DNA of 64,000 bases from Streptomyces sp. V4I2 (GTDB lineage Bacteria; Actinomycetota; Actinomycetes; Streptomycetales; Streptomycetaceae): the NCBI RefSeq assembly GCF_030817655.1, contig NZ_JAUSZM010000003.1, forward strand, positions 7,192,001 through 7,256,000, given 5' to 3'. Numbering within the stretch: the stretch's first letter is position 1; each line of letters opens with the position of its first letter. A program made the position numbers and the translations under genes. Positions 52,515 to 61,087 of this stretch are shown here, piece by piece. Under the pieces are notes generated by a model that was not told the origin of the DNA, ran no database searches, and was given only the letters and a program-made list of their open reading frames with translations.

Positions 52515-53573
52515 ATGACCCACCAGTGGCGCGGAATCATCGAGGAGTACCGGGACCGGCTTCCGGTGTCCGACACCACGCCGGTCGTGTCGCTCCGCGA
52601 GGGCGGCACGCCCCTCGTGCCCGCGCAGGTGCTCTCCGAGCGCACGGGCTGCGAGGTCCACCTCAAGGTGGAGGGCGCCAACCCCACCGGGTCCTTCAAG
52701 GACCGCGGTATGACCATGGCCATCACGCGGGCGAAGGAGGAGGGCGCGAAGGCGGTCATCTGCGCCTCCACCGGCAACACGTCCGCGAGCGCCGCCGCGT
52801 ACGCCGTGCGGGCCGGGATGGTCTGTGCCGTCCTCGTCCCGCAGGGCAAGATCGCGCTCGGCAAGATGGGGCAGGCGCTCGTGCACGGCGCCAAGATCCT
52901 CCAGGTCGACGGCAATTTCGACGACTGCCTCACCCTCGCCCGCGCCCTGAGCGACAACTACCCCGTGGCGCTGGTCAATTCGGTCAACCCGGTGCGGATC
53001 GAGGGCCAGAAGACGGCCGCGTTCGAGATCGTGGACATGCTCGGCGACGCCCCCGACATCCACGTCCTGCCGGTCGGCAACGCGGGCAACATCACGGCGT
53101 ACTGGAAGGGCTACAAGGAGTACGCCGCCGACGGCATCGCCGCCAAGACCCCGCGCATGTGGGGTTTCCAGGCCTCCGGCAGCGCCCCGATCGTGCGCGG
53201 CGAGATCGTCAAGGAACCGTCGACCATCGCCACCGCGATCCGCATCGGCAACCCCGCGTCCTGGCAGTTCGCCCTGGCGGCGCGGGACGAGTCCGGCGGC
53301 TTCATCGACGAGGTGACGGACCGTGAAATCCTGCGCGCCTACCGGCTGTTGGCCGCTCAGGAGGGTGTCTTCGTCGAGCCGGCGTCCGCCGCGTCCGTGG
53401 CCGGTCTGCTGAAGGCCGCCGAGCAGGGCAAGGTCGACCCGGGGCAGAAGATCGTGTGCACCGTCACCGGCAACGGCCTCAAGGACCCCGGCTGGGCCGT
53501 CGAGGGCGCCCCGCGGCCGGTCATCGTCCCGGTCGACGCGGCGACGGCGGCCGAACGCCTCGGTCTCGCCTGA
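52515..53573 (+). CDS. thrC: Threonine synthase
   Basis: The 352-residue PLP enzyme converts phosphohomoserine to threonine. PLP Lys is K62 in NPTGSFKDRGM; the phosphate-binding loop is in PVGNAGNITAYWKGYKEY. The short form is typical of actinobacteria. Start ATG 52515 follows GGAGAG and lies 6 bp after hom, so they are co-transcribed. thrB is separated by 289 bp. Confidence 0.96.
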   Translation: MTHQWRGIIEEYRDRLPVSDTTPVVSLREGGTPLVPAQVLSERTGCEVHLKVEGANPTGSFKDRGMTMAITRAKEEGAKAVICASTGNTSASAAAYAVRAGMVCAVLVPQGKIALGKMGQALVHGAKILQVDGNFDDCLTLARALSDNYPVALVNSVNPVRIEGQKTAAFEIVDMLGDAPDIHVLPVGNAGNITAYWKGYKEYAADGIAAKTPRMWGFQASGSAPIVRGEIVKEPSTIATAIRIGNPASWQFALAARDESGGFIDEVTDREILRAYRLLAAQEGVFVEPASAASVAGLLKAAEQGKVDPGQKIVCTVTGNGLKDPGWAVEGAPRPVIVPVDAATAAERLGLA

Positions 53574-53862
53574 CCTCCGCGAAGGTTCGTCCGGCTGACC
53601 TCCGCCAAGGGTCAACCCGCAGGGGGTGGCACAGGGGGCTTACGACACGCATCGTGCGCCTCCTGTGCGCCCTATGTCGCCACAGAACCTTCCTTCGATA
53701 GGCTGTACCGAACCCGCCCGCCGCATATGCCTCCGCATATGGCCGGGTGCCGCGTCGTCTGTGCGGCCCGGAAGCGGTTCCCAGGGTTTTCACGCACCGG
53801 GGAACCTCCGTACGTATCGAATGTCTTCGACAGTCCCGCAGCTCAAGGAGAGTCATCGAGAG
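53574..53862. other. thrC-thrB intergenic region
   Basis: Unusually long gap for this operon. It has a direct repeat CTGACCTCCGCGAAGG / CTGACCTCCGCCAAGG (53570-53585 and 53595-53610) and two CATATG strings near 53725-53740. It probably contains a separate thrB promoter. Confidence 0.35.
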
Positions 53863-54792
53863 ATGGCCGGTCCAGCATTCCGCGCCGCCGCCGTCCGAGT
53901 GCGCGTCCCCGCCACCAGCGCCAACCTCGGCCCGGGCTTCGACGCCCTCGGCCTGTCGCTGGGGCTGTACGACGACGTCGTCGTCCGGGTGGCCGACTCG
54001 GGGCTGCACGTCGACATCGCGGGTGAGGGCAGCGAGACGCTCCCGCGTGACGAGAAACACCTTCTTGTACGGTCCCTGCGCACCGCCTTCGACCTGCTCG
54101 GCGGACAGCCGCGCGGCCTGGAGATCGTCTGCGCGAACCGTATTCCGCACGGCCGGGGCCTCGGCTCCTCCTCGGCCGCCATCTGCGCCGGCATCGTCGC
54201 CGCGCGCGCCGTGACCATAGGCGGCGAGGCCAAGCTGGACGACGTCGCCCTGCTCGAGCTCGCGACCGAGATCGAGGGCCACCCCGACAACGTGGCGGCC
54301 TGTCTGCTCGGCGGATTCACCCTGTCCTGGATGGAGGCCGGCGCCGCCCGGGCCATCAGGATGGATCCAGCCGACTCCATCGTTCCGGTGGTTTTCGTGC
54401 CCGGCAAGCCGCTCCTGACGGAGACCGCGCGGGGACTGCTCCCGCGCACCGTGCCGCACGTCGACGCCGCCACCAACGCGGGCCGTGCAGCCCTGCTAGT
54501 CGAGGCCCTGACCCGGCGCCCCGAGCTGCTGCTGCCCGCCACTGAGGACCGTCTCCACCAGGAGTATCGCGCGCCGGCCATGCCGGAGAGCGCGGCGCTG
54601 GTGGAGCGGCTGCGGGCCGACGGGGTCCCGGCAGTCATCTCCGGCGCGGGCCCCACGGTGCTCGCGCTGGTGGACGGCGAAAGCGCCGACAAGGTCGCCC
54701 ATCTGGCGGGCGAGGGATGGGCCGCGAACCGGCTGGAACTCGACGCTCAGGGGGCGAGCGTGCTGCCGCTCGCGCCCTCCGGTGACATCTGA
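53863..54792 (+). CDS. thrB: Homoserine kinase
   Basis: The 309-residue GHMP kinase phosphorylates homoserine. Motif 1 is VPATSANLGPGFDALGL, motif 2 the ATP loop PHGRGLGSSSAAICAG, motif 3 VISGAGPTVLAL. I chose ATG 53863 (MAGPAF), matching other Streptomyces ThrB; ATG 53821 is in frame and would add 14 residues. A perfect 10-bp hairpin overlaps the stop codon. Confidence 0.95.
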   Translation: MAGPAFRAAAVRVRVPATSANLGPGFDALGLSLGLYDDVVVRVADSGLHVDIAGEGSETLPRDEKHLLVRSLRTAFDLLGGQPRGLEIVCANRIPHGRGLGSSSAAICAGIVAARAVTIGGEAKLDDVALLELATEIEGHPDNVAACLLGGFTLSWMEAGAARAIRMDPADSIVPVVFVPGKPLLTETARGLLPRTVPHVDAATNAGRAALLVEALTRRPELLLPATEDRLHQEYRAPAMPESAALVERLRADGVPAVISGAGPTVLALVDGESADKVAHLAGEGWAANRLELDAQGASVLPLAPSGDI

Positions 54793-54814
54793 AATCCGGC
54801 GGTTGCCGGATTTC
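54791..54814 (+). terminator. Terminator after thrB
   Basis: GAAATCCGGC-GGTT-GCCGGATTTC: a perfect 10-bp stem with a tetraloop, beginning within the thrB TGA. There is no U tract, as is usual in Streptomyces. Confidence 0.75.
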
Positions 54815-55200
54815 GAGAGGGGGAATGTTTGTTGGATCCGGTAGTGTTAACCTCAAGTCTGCACCCGACCCCACCATGGCGAGGTGCTTCACGTCCCCGT
54901 CCGGGACAGACATTCTTCCGGGAGCCTCCCAAGCCGCACTGTGTTCCGTACGACGTACGCGGGCAGTACGCCGTACGCGGGCACTGAGCGACTTGCCGGG
55001 CACGCTCCGGAACCGGTGCGACCAAGCCACGTGACACGGACACTCAGTGCCACTGCTTTGGGAAGCGCCGTCACCACATTCCTCCGCCGTCCAGGCGGAC
55101 CACCGCCCCGGCACGGTCCACACAGCAAGGACCGATGCCGGACAGCACAACCGGTCGCCGAGCCAGACAGGCCGACGTCCGCTCCAGGGAAGGACCCTTC
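54815..55200. other. Leader region of rho
   Basis: About 390 bp without a gene. It holds AT-rich promoter-like sequence right after the terminator (TTGTTGG ... TTAACC near 54829-54853) and a direct repeat CGTACGCGGGCA (54954-54965 and 54972-54983). A long leader fits the known autogenous control of rho in other bacteria; nothing here proves that. Confidence 0.4.
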
Positions 55201-57318
55201 GTGAGCGACACCACCGATCTGATGGGCGCACGTGTCGAGGAGACAGCTGCCGCGCCCGCCACGGACGCCTCCGCGCCTGCCAGCGGTGCCGGCTCCCGGC
55301 GGCGCCGCGGTACCGGCCTCGAGGGCATGGTGCTGGCCGAACTGCAGCAGGTCGCCTCGGGCCTCGGTATCAGGGGCACCGCGCGGATGCGCAAGAGCCA
55401 GCTGATCGAGGTCATCAAGGAGGCGCAGGCGGGAGGGGGTGCGGCTCCCAAGGCCGCGGTTCCCGCCGGGGACGCCGCCGAGACCAAGCCCAAGCGCCGG
55501 GCCACCTCCAAGGCCCGTACGGGCGACGAGGCCGCTCCCGCCGCCGCGAAGAAGGCGGCCGCGAAGGCCGAGGCCCCCGCCGAGAAGGCCGTGGCCCAGC
55601 AGCAGATCGAGATTCCCGGCCAGCCGGCTGGGGGCCCCTCCCGCGCGAGCGAAGCCGAGCGTGGGGGAGATGACGCTCCCGTGGAGCGCCGTCGCCGTCG
55701 TGCCACTGCCGAGGCCGGCAGCCCGGAGACGGTCACCGCCGAGGCGAAGAGCGAGCCGAAGGCCGAGACGCCCGCCCCGCAGGCGCAGGGCGAGGCCAAG
55801 AGCGACGCCGACGGTGGCGAGAACCGTCGCCGCGACCGCCGTGAGCGCGGCCGCGACCGTGGTGAGCGCAGCGATCGTGGCGACCGCGGTGACCGCCGCA
55901 AGGGCGAGGAGCAGCAGGGCGGCCAGGGCGGCGGCCAGCAGCAGCGCCAGGACCGTCCCGACCGCCAGGACCGTCCCGATCGTCAGGACCGTCAGGACCG
56001 TCAGCAGCAGGGTGGCGGTGGTCGTCAGGACCGCCAGGACCGCCAGCGTGACACCGGCCCGCAGGACGACGACGACTTCGAGGGCGGCCGCCGTGGCCGT
56101 CGCGGACGCTACCGCGACCGCCGTGGCCGTCGCGGACGTGACGAGATGGGCGGCCCCGAGCCGCAGCTCGCCGACGACGACGTCCTGATCCCGGTCGCGG
56201 GCATCCTCGACATCCTCGACAACTACGCCTTCATCCGTACGTCGGGCTACCTGCCGGGCCCCAACGACGTGTACGTCTCCCTCGCCCAGGTCCGCAAGAA
56301 CGGCCTGCGCAAGGGTGACCACGTCACCGGTGCGGTGCGTCAGCCCAAGGAAGGCGAGCGCCGCGAGAAGTTCAACGCGCTGGTCCGCCTGGACTCGCAG
56401 AACGGGATGGCGCCCGAATCCGGGCGCGGGCGGCCGGAGTTCAACAAGCTGACGCCGCTGTACCCGCAGGAACGCCTCCGTCTGGAGACGGACCCGGGCA
56501 TCCTCACCACCCGCATCATCGACCTCGTCGCGCCGATCGGTAAGGGCCAGCGCGGTCTGATCGTGGCCCCGCCGAAGACCGGCAAGACCATGATCATGCA
56601 GGCGATCGCCAACGCGATCACGCACAACAACCCCGAGTGCCACCTGATGGTCGTCCTGGTCGACGAGCGTCCGGAAGAGGTCACCGACATGCAGCGGTCG
56701 GTCAAGGGCGAGGTCATCTCCTCGACCTTCGACCGCCCGGCCGAGGACCACACCACGGTCGCCGAGCTCGCCATCGAGCGTGCGAAGCGCCTGGTGGAGC
56801 TGGGTCACGACGTGGTCGTGCTGCTCGACTCGATCACGCGTCTGGGCCGTGCGTACAACCTGGCGGCCCCGGCCTCCGGCCGCATCCTGTCCGGCGGTGT
56901 CGACTCGACCGCCCTGTACCCGCCGAAGCGCTTCTTCGGTGCGGCCCGCAACATCGAGGACGGCGGCTCGCTGACCATCCTCGCCACCGCCCTGGTGGAC
57001 ACCGGGTCCCGCATGGACGAGGTCATCTTCGAGGAGTTCAAGGGCACCGGCAACGCCGAGCTCAAGCTCGACCGGAAGCTCGCCGACAAGCGGGTCTTCC
57101 CGGCGGTGGACGTCGACGCGTCCGGCACCCGTAAGGAAGAGCTCCTGCTCGGCAGCGACGAGCTCGCCATCACCTGGAAGCTGCGCCGGGTGCTGCACGC
57201 GCTCGACCAGCAGCAGGCGATCGAGCTGCTTCTCGACAAGATGAGGCAGACGAAGTCGAACGCGGAGTTCCTGCTCCAGATCCAGAAGACGACGCCGATG
57301 CCCGGCAACGGCGACTGA
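55201..57318 (+). CDS. rho: Transcription termination factor Rho with long disordered insert
   Basis: The 705-residue protein is the hexameric RNA helicase of factor-dependent termination. Rho-N domain at about 40-78 (LAELQQVASGLGIRGTARMRKSQLIEVIKEAQ), then a 240-residue low-complexity region rich in Arg, Asp, Gln and Lys (including RQD/PDRQD repeats at 55948-56001), the cold-shock RNA-binding domain (about 325-400), Walker A APPKTGKT (about 456-464), Walker B VVVLLDSITRLGRAYN (about 540) and the Q/R loops. Actinobacterial Rho proteins are known for this insert. A palindromic repeat (55629-55669) is part of the reading frame. GTG start after GGAAGGA. Confidence 0.95.
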   Translation: MSDTTDLMGARVEETAAAPATDASAPASGAGSRRRRGTGLEGMVLAELQQVASGLGIRGTARMRKSQLIEVIKEAQAGGGAAPKAAVPAGDAAETKPKRRATSKARTGDEAAPAAAKKAAAKAEAPAEKAVAQQQIEIPGQPAGGPSRASEAERGGDDAPVERRRRRATAEAGSPETVTAEAKSEPKAETPAPQAQGEAKSDADGGENRRRDRRERGRDRGERSDRGDRGDRRKGEEQQGGQGGGQQQRQDRPDRQDRPDRQDRQDRQQQGGGGRQDRQDRQRDTGPQDDDDFEGGRRGRRGRYRDRRGRRGRDEMGGPEPQLADDDVLIPVAGILDILDNYAFIRTSGYLPGPNDVYVSLAQVRKNGLRKGDHVTGAVRQPKEGERREKFNALVRLDSQNGMAPESGRGRPEFNKLTPLYPQERLRLETDPGILTTRIIDLVAPIGKGQRGLIVAPPKTGKTMIMQAIANAITHNNPECHLMVVLVDERPEEVTDMQRSVKGEVISSTFDRPAEDHTTVAELAIERAKRLVELGHDVVVLLDSITRLGRAYNLAAPASGRILSGGVDSTALYPPKRFFGAARNIEDGGSLTILATALVDTGSRMDEVIFEEFKGTGNAELKLDRKLADKRVFPAVDVDASGTRKEELLLGSDELAITWKLRRVLHALDQQQAIELLLDKMRQTKSNAEFLLQIQKTTPMPGNGD
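55629..55669. repeat. Palindromic element inserted in frame in rho
   Basis: CTGGGGGCCCCTCCCGC at one end and GTGGGGGAG at the other flank GAGCGAAGCCGAGC; CTCCC and GGGAG arms can pair. The encoded residues, GGPSRASEAERGGD, differ in character from the flanking insert. It resembles a dispersed Streptomyces palindrome family. Confidence 0.6.
55948..56001. repeat. 9/18-bp repeats in the Rho insert
   Basis: Two 18-bp units CAGGACCGTCCCGACCGC-like followed by 9-bp CAGGACCGT units encode the RQDRPD- and RQD-type repeats of the disordered Rho region. Confidence 0.75.
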
Positions 57319-57330
57319 CGTCAGCTTCCG

Positions 57331-57365
57331 CAAAGGGCCACCCCTGTGCCAGGGGTGGCCCTTTG
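57331..57365 (+). terminator. Strong terminator after rho
   Basis: A perfect 16-bp stem, CAAAGGGCCACCCCTG with its complement, closed by the loop TGC. It is 13 bp after the rho stop and among the strongest hairpins of the window. Confidence 0.92.
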
Positions 57366-57445
57366 TGCTGTATGTGGCCGGGGTAAGATCGCGCTCTTCG
57401 GTCAACTTTTCGACCGCGAACTCATGATCCCGAGGGGGGACTTAC

Positions 57446-59263
57446 GTGGGTACACCCATGTCCGGGAGCGGTGGCCGACACAGACGTCGGATACGGATCG
57501 CCCTGCCCGTGGGCGTGGCCGGTGTGGTCGCCGCTGTGGCCGCCGCGCTGCTGACCTCGTCCGCCGGTGCCGCCACCGCCGTCTCGCCGAAGCCGCCGGT
57601 CAAGGCCGCGGTCGCGCAGCCCTCGCTGGCCGAGCTGCAACAGCGGATCGCCGACGCCATGGCGGGTGACGACACCCCGGGCGGTACGACGGCCAAGACC
57701 TCGCTGAGCGCGAGCACCGACCCTGGCACGTCCACCGTCGACCCGAAGGTCATCGGCGGTACGACGACCACCATCACCACGGCCCCGTGGATGGCGCAGC
57801 TCTGGTACACCGACGACCAGGGCACCGCCGACGAGAGCGACGACACCGGCTTCTTCTGCGGCGGCGCCGTCATCGCGCCCACGAAGATCCTCACCGCCGC
57901 GCACTGCGTGAAGGGCTACGACTGGCACGTCGGCGGCGCCGTCGTGACCGGCACCTCCCAGCTGCCCTCGGCGGGCGACCTGCACGGCGGCACCGTCAGC
58001 GGTGTCCTGCGGCAGTGGAACCACCCCTCGTACAGCGCGCGGACCATCGACAACGACATCGCGGTGCTCACCCTGGCAAGCCCCGTCAAGGCGACGCCGA
58101 TCCGCATGACGACGTCCAACGACACCGCCTCGTACGCCACCGGCACCAGTGCCAAGCTCTACGGCTGGGGCCGTACCAGCTCCACCACCCAGGACATCTC
58201 CGAGACGCTGAAGACGGCGACGCTGCCGATCAAGTCCGACGCCACCTGCGCCGGCTACTACGGCACCGACTTCGTCAAGGGCCACATGGTCTGCGCGGGC
58301 AACCCCGCCAGCGGCAGCGACACCGGTACGACGTCCGCCTGCAACGGCGACTCCGGCGGCCCGCTGGTCGTGAACAACCGCATCGTGGGCGTCGTCTCCT
58401 GGGGCGTGGCCAACTGTGTGGCGAAGGGCGCCTACAGCGTCTTCGCCAAGGTCAGCACGTACGTCGGCGCCGCCTATCCGCGCGTCGACGACACCAACCT
58501 GAGCTTCGACCACAAGGCCGACCTGTGGGTGCGCAACGCCTCCACCAAGACCGGCTACGAGAAGGACTCCACGGGCAGCGCCTTCGGCGCCCGGCAGTCC
58601 TGGGGCAACTGGAGCGGCGTCAACGTCGTCCTGCAGACCGACCTCAACCGGGACGGCTACCAGGACTTCGTGTACCGCGAGAGCACGACCGGCGACGTCT
58701 ACTGGTGGCGCTACGTCCCGGCCACCGAGAGCTGGGCCGACCCCAAGCAGATCTTCGACAACTGGAAGACCCGCACCCGCATCCTGGCCCCCGGCGACGT
58801 CACCGGCGACTACCTGCCCGACATGCTCTCGGTCGACTCCGCCGGCGTCCTGTGGATCTACCCGGGCAAGGGCAACGGCACCTTCGCGGCCCGCGTGAAG
58901 TTCGGCTCCGGCTGGAACCAGTACAACGCCCTGCTCGGGCACGGCGACTTCACCGGCGACGGCAAGACCGACCTGATCGCCCGCGGCAAGAGCAACGGCT
59001 ACATCTACCTCTACAAGGGCACCGGCAAGTCCGGCAGCGGAGCCTTCTCCGCCCGGGTCAAGGTGCGCACCTGGAGCACCACGACATACAACGCCTTCGA
59101 CGCGGTCGGTGACGTCACCGGCGACGGCAAGGCCGACTTCCTGGCCCGTACGCCCGGCGGCACGCTCTACCTGTACAAGGGCACCGGCAAGGCGACGAGC
59201 GAGATCTTCGCCACAAGGGTCTCCGTGGGGACCGATTTCAAGCAGTACGACATCTTCGGCTGA
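57446..59263 (+). CDS. Secreted trypsin-like serine protease with FG-GAP/VCBS repeats
   Basis: The 605-residue protein has a signal peptide (about 1-43, basic GRHRRRIRIALP then hydrophobic core), a short propeptide, and an S1 protease domain (about 100-345) with the full triad: H153 in TAAHC, D204 in DNDIAVL, S303 in GDSGGPL. The C-terminal half (about 350-605) has FG-GAP/VCBS-like repeats, each with a DxTGDGxxD calcium-type loop (DVTGDYLPD, DFTGDGKTD, DVTGDGKAD), forming a beta-propeller-like binding region. It is an exported degradative enzyme. GTG start behind GAGGGGGGA. Confidence 0.92.
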   Translation: MGTPMSGSGGRHRRRIRIALPVGVAGVVAAVAAALLTSSAGAATAVSPKPPVKAAVAQPSLAELQQRIADAMAGDDTPGGTTAKTSLSASTDPGTSTVDPKVIGGTTTTITTAPWMAQLWYTDDQGTADESDDTGFFCGGAVIAPTKILTAAHCVKGYDWHVGGAVVTGTSQLPSAGDLHGGTVSGVLRQWNHPSYSARTIDNDIAVLTLASPVKATPIRMTTSNDTASYATGTSAKLYGWGRTSSTTQDISETLKTATLPIKSDATCAGYYGTDFVKGHMVCAGNPASGSDTGTTSACNGDSGGPLVVNNRIVGVVSWGVANCVAKGAYSVFAKVSTYVGAAYPRVDDTNLSFDHKADLWVRNASTKTGYEKDSTGSAFGARQSWGNWSGVNVVLQTDLNRDGYQDFVYRESTTGDVYWWRYVPATESWADPKQIFDNWKTRTRILAPGDVTGDYLPDMLSVDSAGVLWIYPGKGNGTFAARVKFGSGWNQYNALLGHGDFTGDGKTDLIARGKSNGYIYLYKGTGKSGSGAFSARVKVRTWSTTTYNAFDAVGDVTGDGKADFLARTPGGTLYLYKGTGKATSEIFATRVSVGTDFKQYDIFG

Positions 59264-59301
59264 AACCGCTGGTGAGTGGCGTTCGCCCCGGATAGTCCGT
59301 T

Positions 59302-59342
59302 ACGCACTGTGGCCACCGCTTCACAGGGTGGCCACAGTGCGT
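59302..59342 (+). terminator. Terminator after the protease gene
   Basis: ACGCACTGTGGCCACC (59302-59317) pairs perfectly with GGTGGCCACAGTGCGT (59327-59342) around a 9-base loop: a 16-bp stem. Confidence 0.9.
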
Positions 59343-59469
59343 TGTGCAACCCTTTCCCGAGTTTCGCCGTCTGACCAGGCGGAGCGACAGCGGTGCGGTC
59401 GGGTCTTGCCACGACCACGCCTGACCCTGAAAGCAGGGGGTAACCGACCGGACGGGATTCGAGGAGCAG

Positions 59470-60606
59470 ATGTCAGCCGAGAGCACGCCGGAGTCCGGCA
59501 TACCGGACGAGTCCGGTACCAGGGGCCGCCACCGAGCCAAGGGCAGCCGCCGCAAGCCCCGAGGCAAGAGCCGCAAGGGCCTTCTCGTCATGGCCTGGGT
59601 CGCGGCGGGCATCGTTGTCCTCGGCGGCACCGGCGGGGGCTACGTGTACTTCAAGCTCAACGGCAACCTCAAGAGCGTCGACATCGACTCGGCCCTCGGC
59701 ACCGACCGGCCGACCAAGGTCGACAACGGCTCCGAGAACATCCTCGTCCTCGGCTCGGACACCCGCTCCGGCTCCAACAAGAAGCTCGGCGGCGGCACCG
59801 ACGACGGCAGCGCCCGCTCCGACACCGCGATGGTCGTGCACGTCTACGAGGGCCACAAGAAGGCCAGCGTCGTCTCCATACCGCGCGACACCATCATCGA
59901 CCGCCCCGAGTGCACCGACACCAAGGGCGAGACGCACGACGCCGCGTCCGAGGTGATGTTCAACTCCGCGTACTCGACCGGGGGCGCCGCCTGTGCGGTG
60001 AAGACCGTCGAGTCCCTCACCGGCATCCGCATGGACCACTACCTCGAGGTCGACTTCAGCGGCTTCGAGAAGATCATCGACGAGCTGGGCGGCGTCAAGG
60101 TCACCACGACCAAGGACATCAAGGACGACGACAGCCACCTGGACCTGAAGGCCGGCACGCACACCCTCACCGGCGAGCAGGCCCTCGGCCTGGTCCGCAC
60201 CCGGCACGGCGTCGGCGACGGCTCCGACCTCGGCCGCATCCAGCTCCAGCAGGCCTTCATCAAGGCGCTGATCAACCAGGTCAAGGCCATCGACCTGTTC
60301 GGCAGCGGCACCAAGCTGTACGACCTCGCCGACACCGCCACCAAGGCCGTCACGACCGACTCCGACCTGGGCTCGATCAACAAGCTCATGTCCTTCGCCA
60401 CCGGCCTCAAGGGCATCAGCGCCGCCAACATGCACATGGTCACGATGCCGGTCCAGTACGACCCGGCGGACCCGAACCGGGTCATCGTCGAGGAGAGCAA
60501 GGCCAAGCAGGTGTGGACGGCGCTGGAGAACGACAGGGCGATCCCGAAGTCGGCCACCACGGGCACGGCCACGGGTGACGCCGACGGCGTCGTGACCTCG
60601 TCCTGA
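59470..60606 (+). CDS. LytR-CpsA-Psr (LCP) family protein
   Basis: The 378-residue protein has a basic cytoplasmic N-terminus (about 1-36), one membrane helix (about 38-60) and an extracytoplasmic LCP domain (about 90-310) with NILVLGSDTR, the Arg-containing VVSIPRDT loop, and GLVRTRHGVGDGSDLGRIQLQQ. LCP enzymes move teichoic-acid or other glycan chains from a polyprenyl carrier to peptidoglycan. The length is typical. Single-gene unit between two terminators. Confidence 0.93.
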   Translation: MSAESTPESGIPDESGTRGRHRAKGSRRKPRGKSRKGLLVMAWVAAGIVVLGGTGGGYVYFKLNGNLKSVDIDSALGTDRPTKVDNGSENILVLGSDTRSGSNKKLGGGTDDGSARSDTAMVVHVYEGHKKASVVSIPRDTIIDRPECTDTKGETHDAASEVMFNSAYSTGGAACAVKTVESLTGIRMDHYLEVDFSGFEKIIDELGGVKVTTTKDIKDDDSHLDLKAGTHTLTGEQALGLVRTRHGVGDGSDLGRIQLQQAFIKALINQVKAIDLFGSGTKLYDLADTATKAVTTDSDLGSINKLMSFATGLKGISAANMHMVTMPVQYDPADPNRVIVEESKAKQVWTALENDRAIPKSATTGTATGDADGVVTSS

Positions 60607-60627
60607 ACCTGCCTGACGAGCCCCGCG

Positions 60628-60653
60628 GGAATAGATCACCGTAACCCCCGGTT
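60628..60653 (+). promoter_or_regulatory. Sigma-R type promoter of rpmE
   Basis: GGAAT (60628-60632), exactly 18 bases, then GTT (60651-60653): a full match to the Streptomyces sigma-R consensus GGAAT-N18-GTT used in the thiol/disulphide stress response. rpmE is a known sigma-R target in S. coelicolor, which supports this. Confidence 0.8.
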
Positions 60654-60660
60654 TTGGGGG
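60645..60660. terminator. Small hairpin overlapping the rpmE promoter
   Basis: CCCCC-GGTTTT-GGGGG is a 5-bp GC stem. It may end the LCP transcript, but it overlaps the -10 element of the sigma-R promoter. Confidence 0.4.
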
Positions 60661-60757
60661 ATGGCCCCAGTCCTGGCAGACTGGTACGTCGGCTCCGGTT
60701 CACGCCTCCGCATCCCGCGGCTGCGACCCGGCGCCCTCCCGAAACTAGGAGACACCC

Positions 60758-60979
60758 TTGAAGCGCGACATCCACCCCGAGTACGTCGAGACGCAGGTCA
60801 GCTGCACCTGTGGCGCGTCGTTCACCACTCGCAGCACCATCGACTCCGGCACCATCCGTGCCGAGGTCTGCTCCGAGTGCCACCCGTTCTACACGGGCAA
60901 GCAGAAGATCCTCGACACCGGTGGCCGTGTGGCCCGCTTCGAGGCCCGCTTCGGCAAGGCTGCCGGCTCCAAGAAGTAG
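60758..60979 (+). CDS. rpmE: 50S ribosomal protein L31 (zinc-binding form)
   Basis: The 73-residue protein is the C+ type of L31, with zinc ligands C16, C18, C38 and C41 (SCTCG and VCSECHPFYTGKQK). TTG start at 60758, supported by AGGAG eight bases upstream and by the conserved N-terminus KRDIHPEY. Its Cys residues and sigma-R promoter link it to redox and zinc status; zinc-free paralogues replace it under zinc starvation. Confidence 0.97.
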   Translation: MKRDIHPEYVETQVSCTCGASFTTRSTIDSGTIRAEVCSECHPFYTGKQKILDTGGRVARFEARFGKAAGSKK

Positions 60980-60991
60980 CGAGCCCCATAT

Positions 60992-61043
60992 CGCCGGTCC
61001 ACGGTCGCGCCCCTTCACCGGGCGCACCGGGACCGGCGTTTTT
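60992..61043 (+). terminator. Intrinsic terminator after rpmE
   Basis: Outer stem CGCCGGTCC / GGACCGGCG, inner stem GCGCCC / GGGCGC, followed directly by TTTTT. It is a classic rho-independent terminator separating rpmE from prfA. Confidence 0.9.
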
Positions 61044-61087
61044 GGTCGCCCGCCTACCCCCTTTCCCAGCAGTACAGGAGCCGAAAG

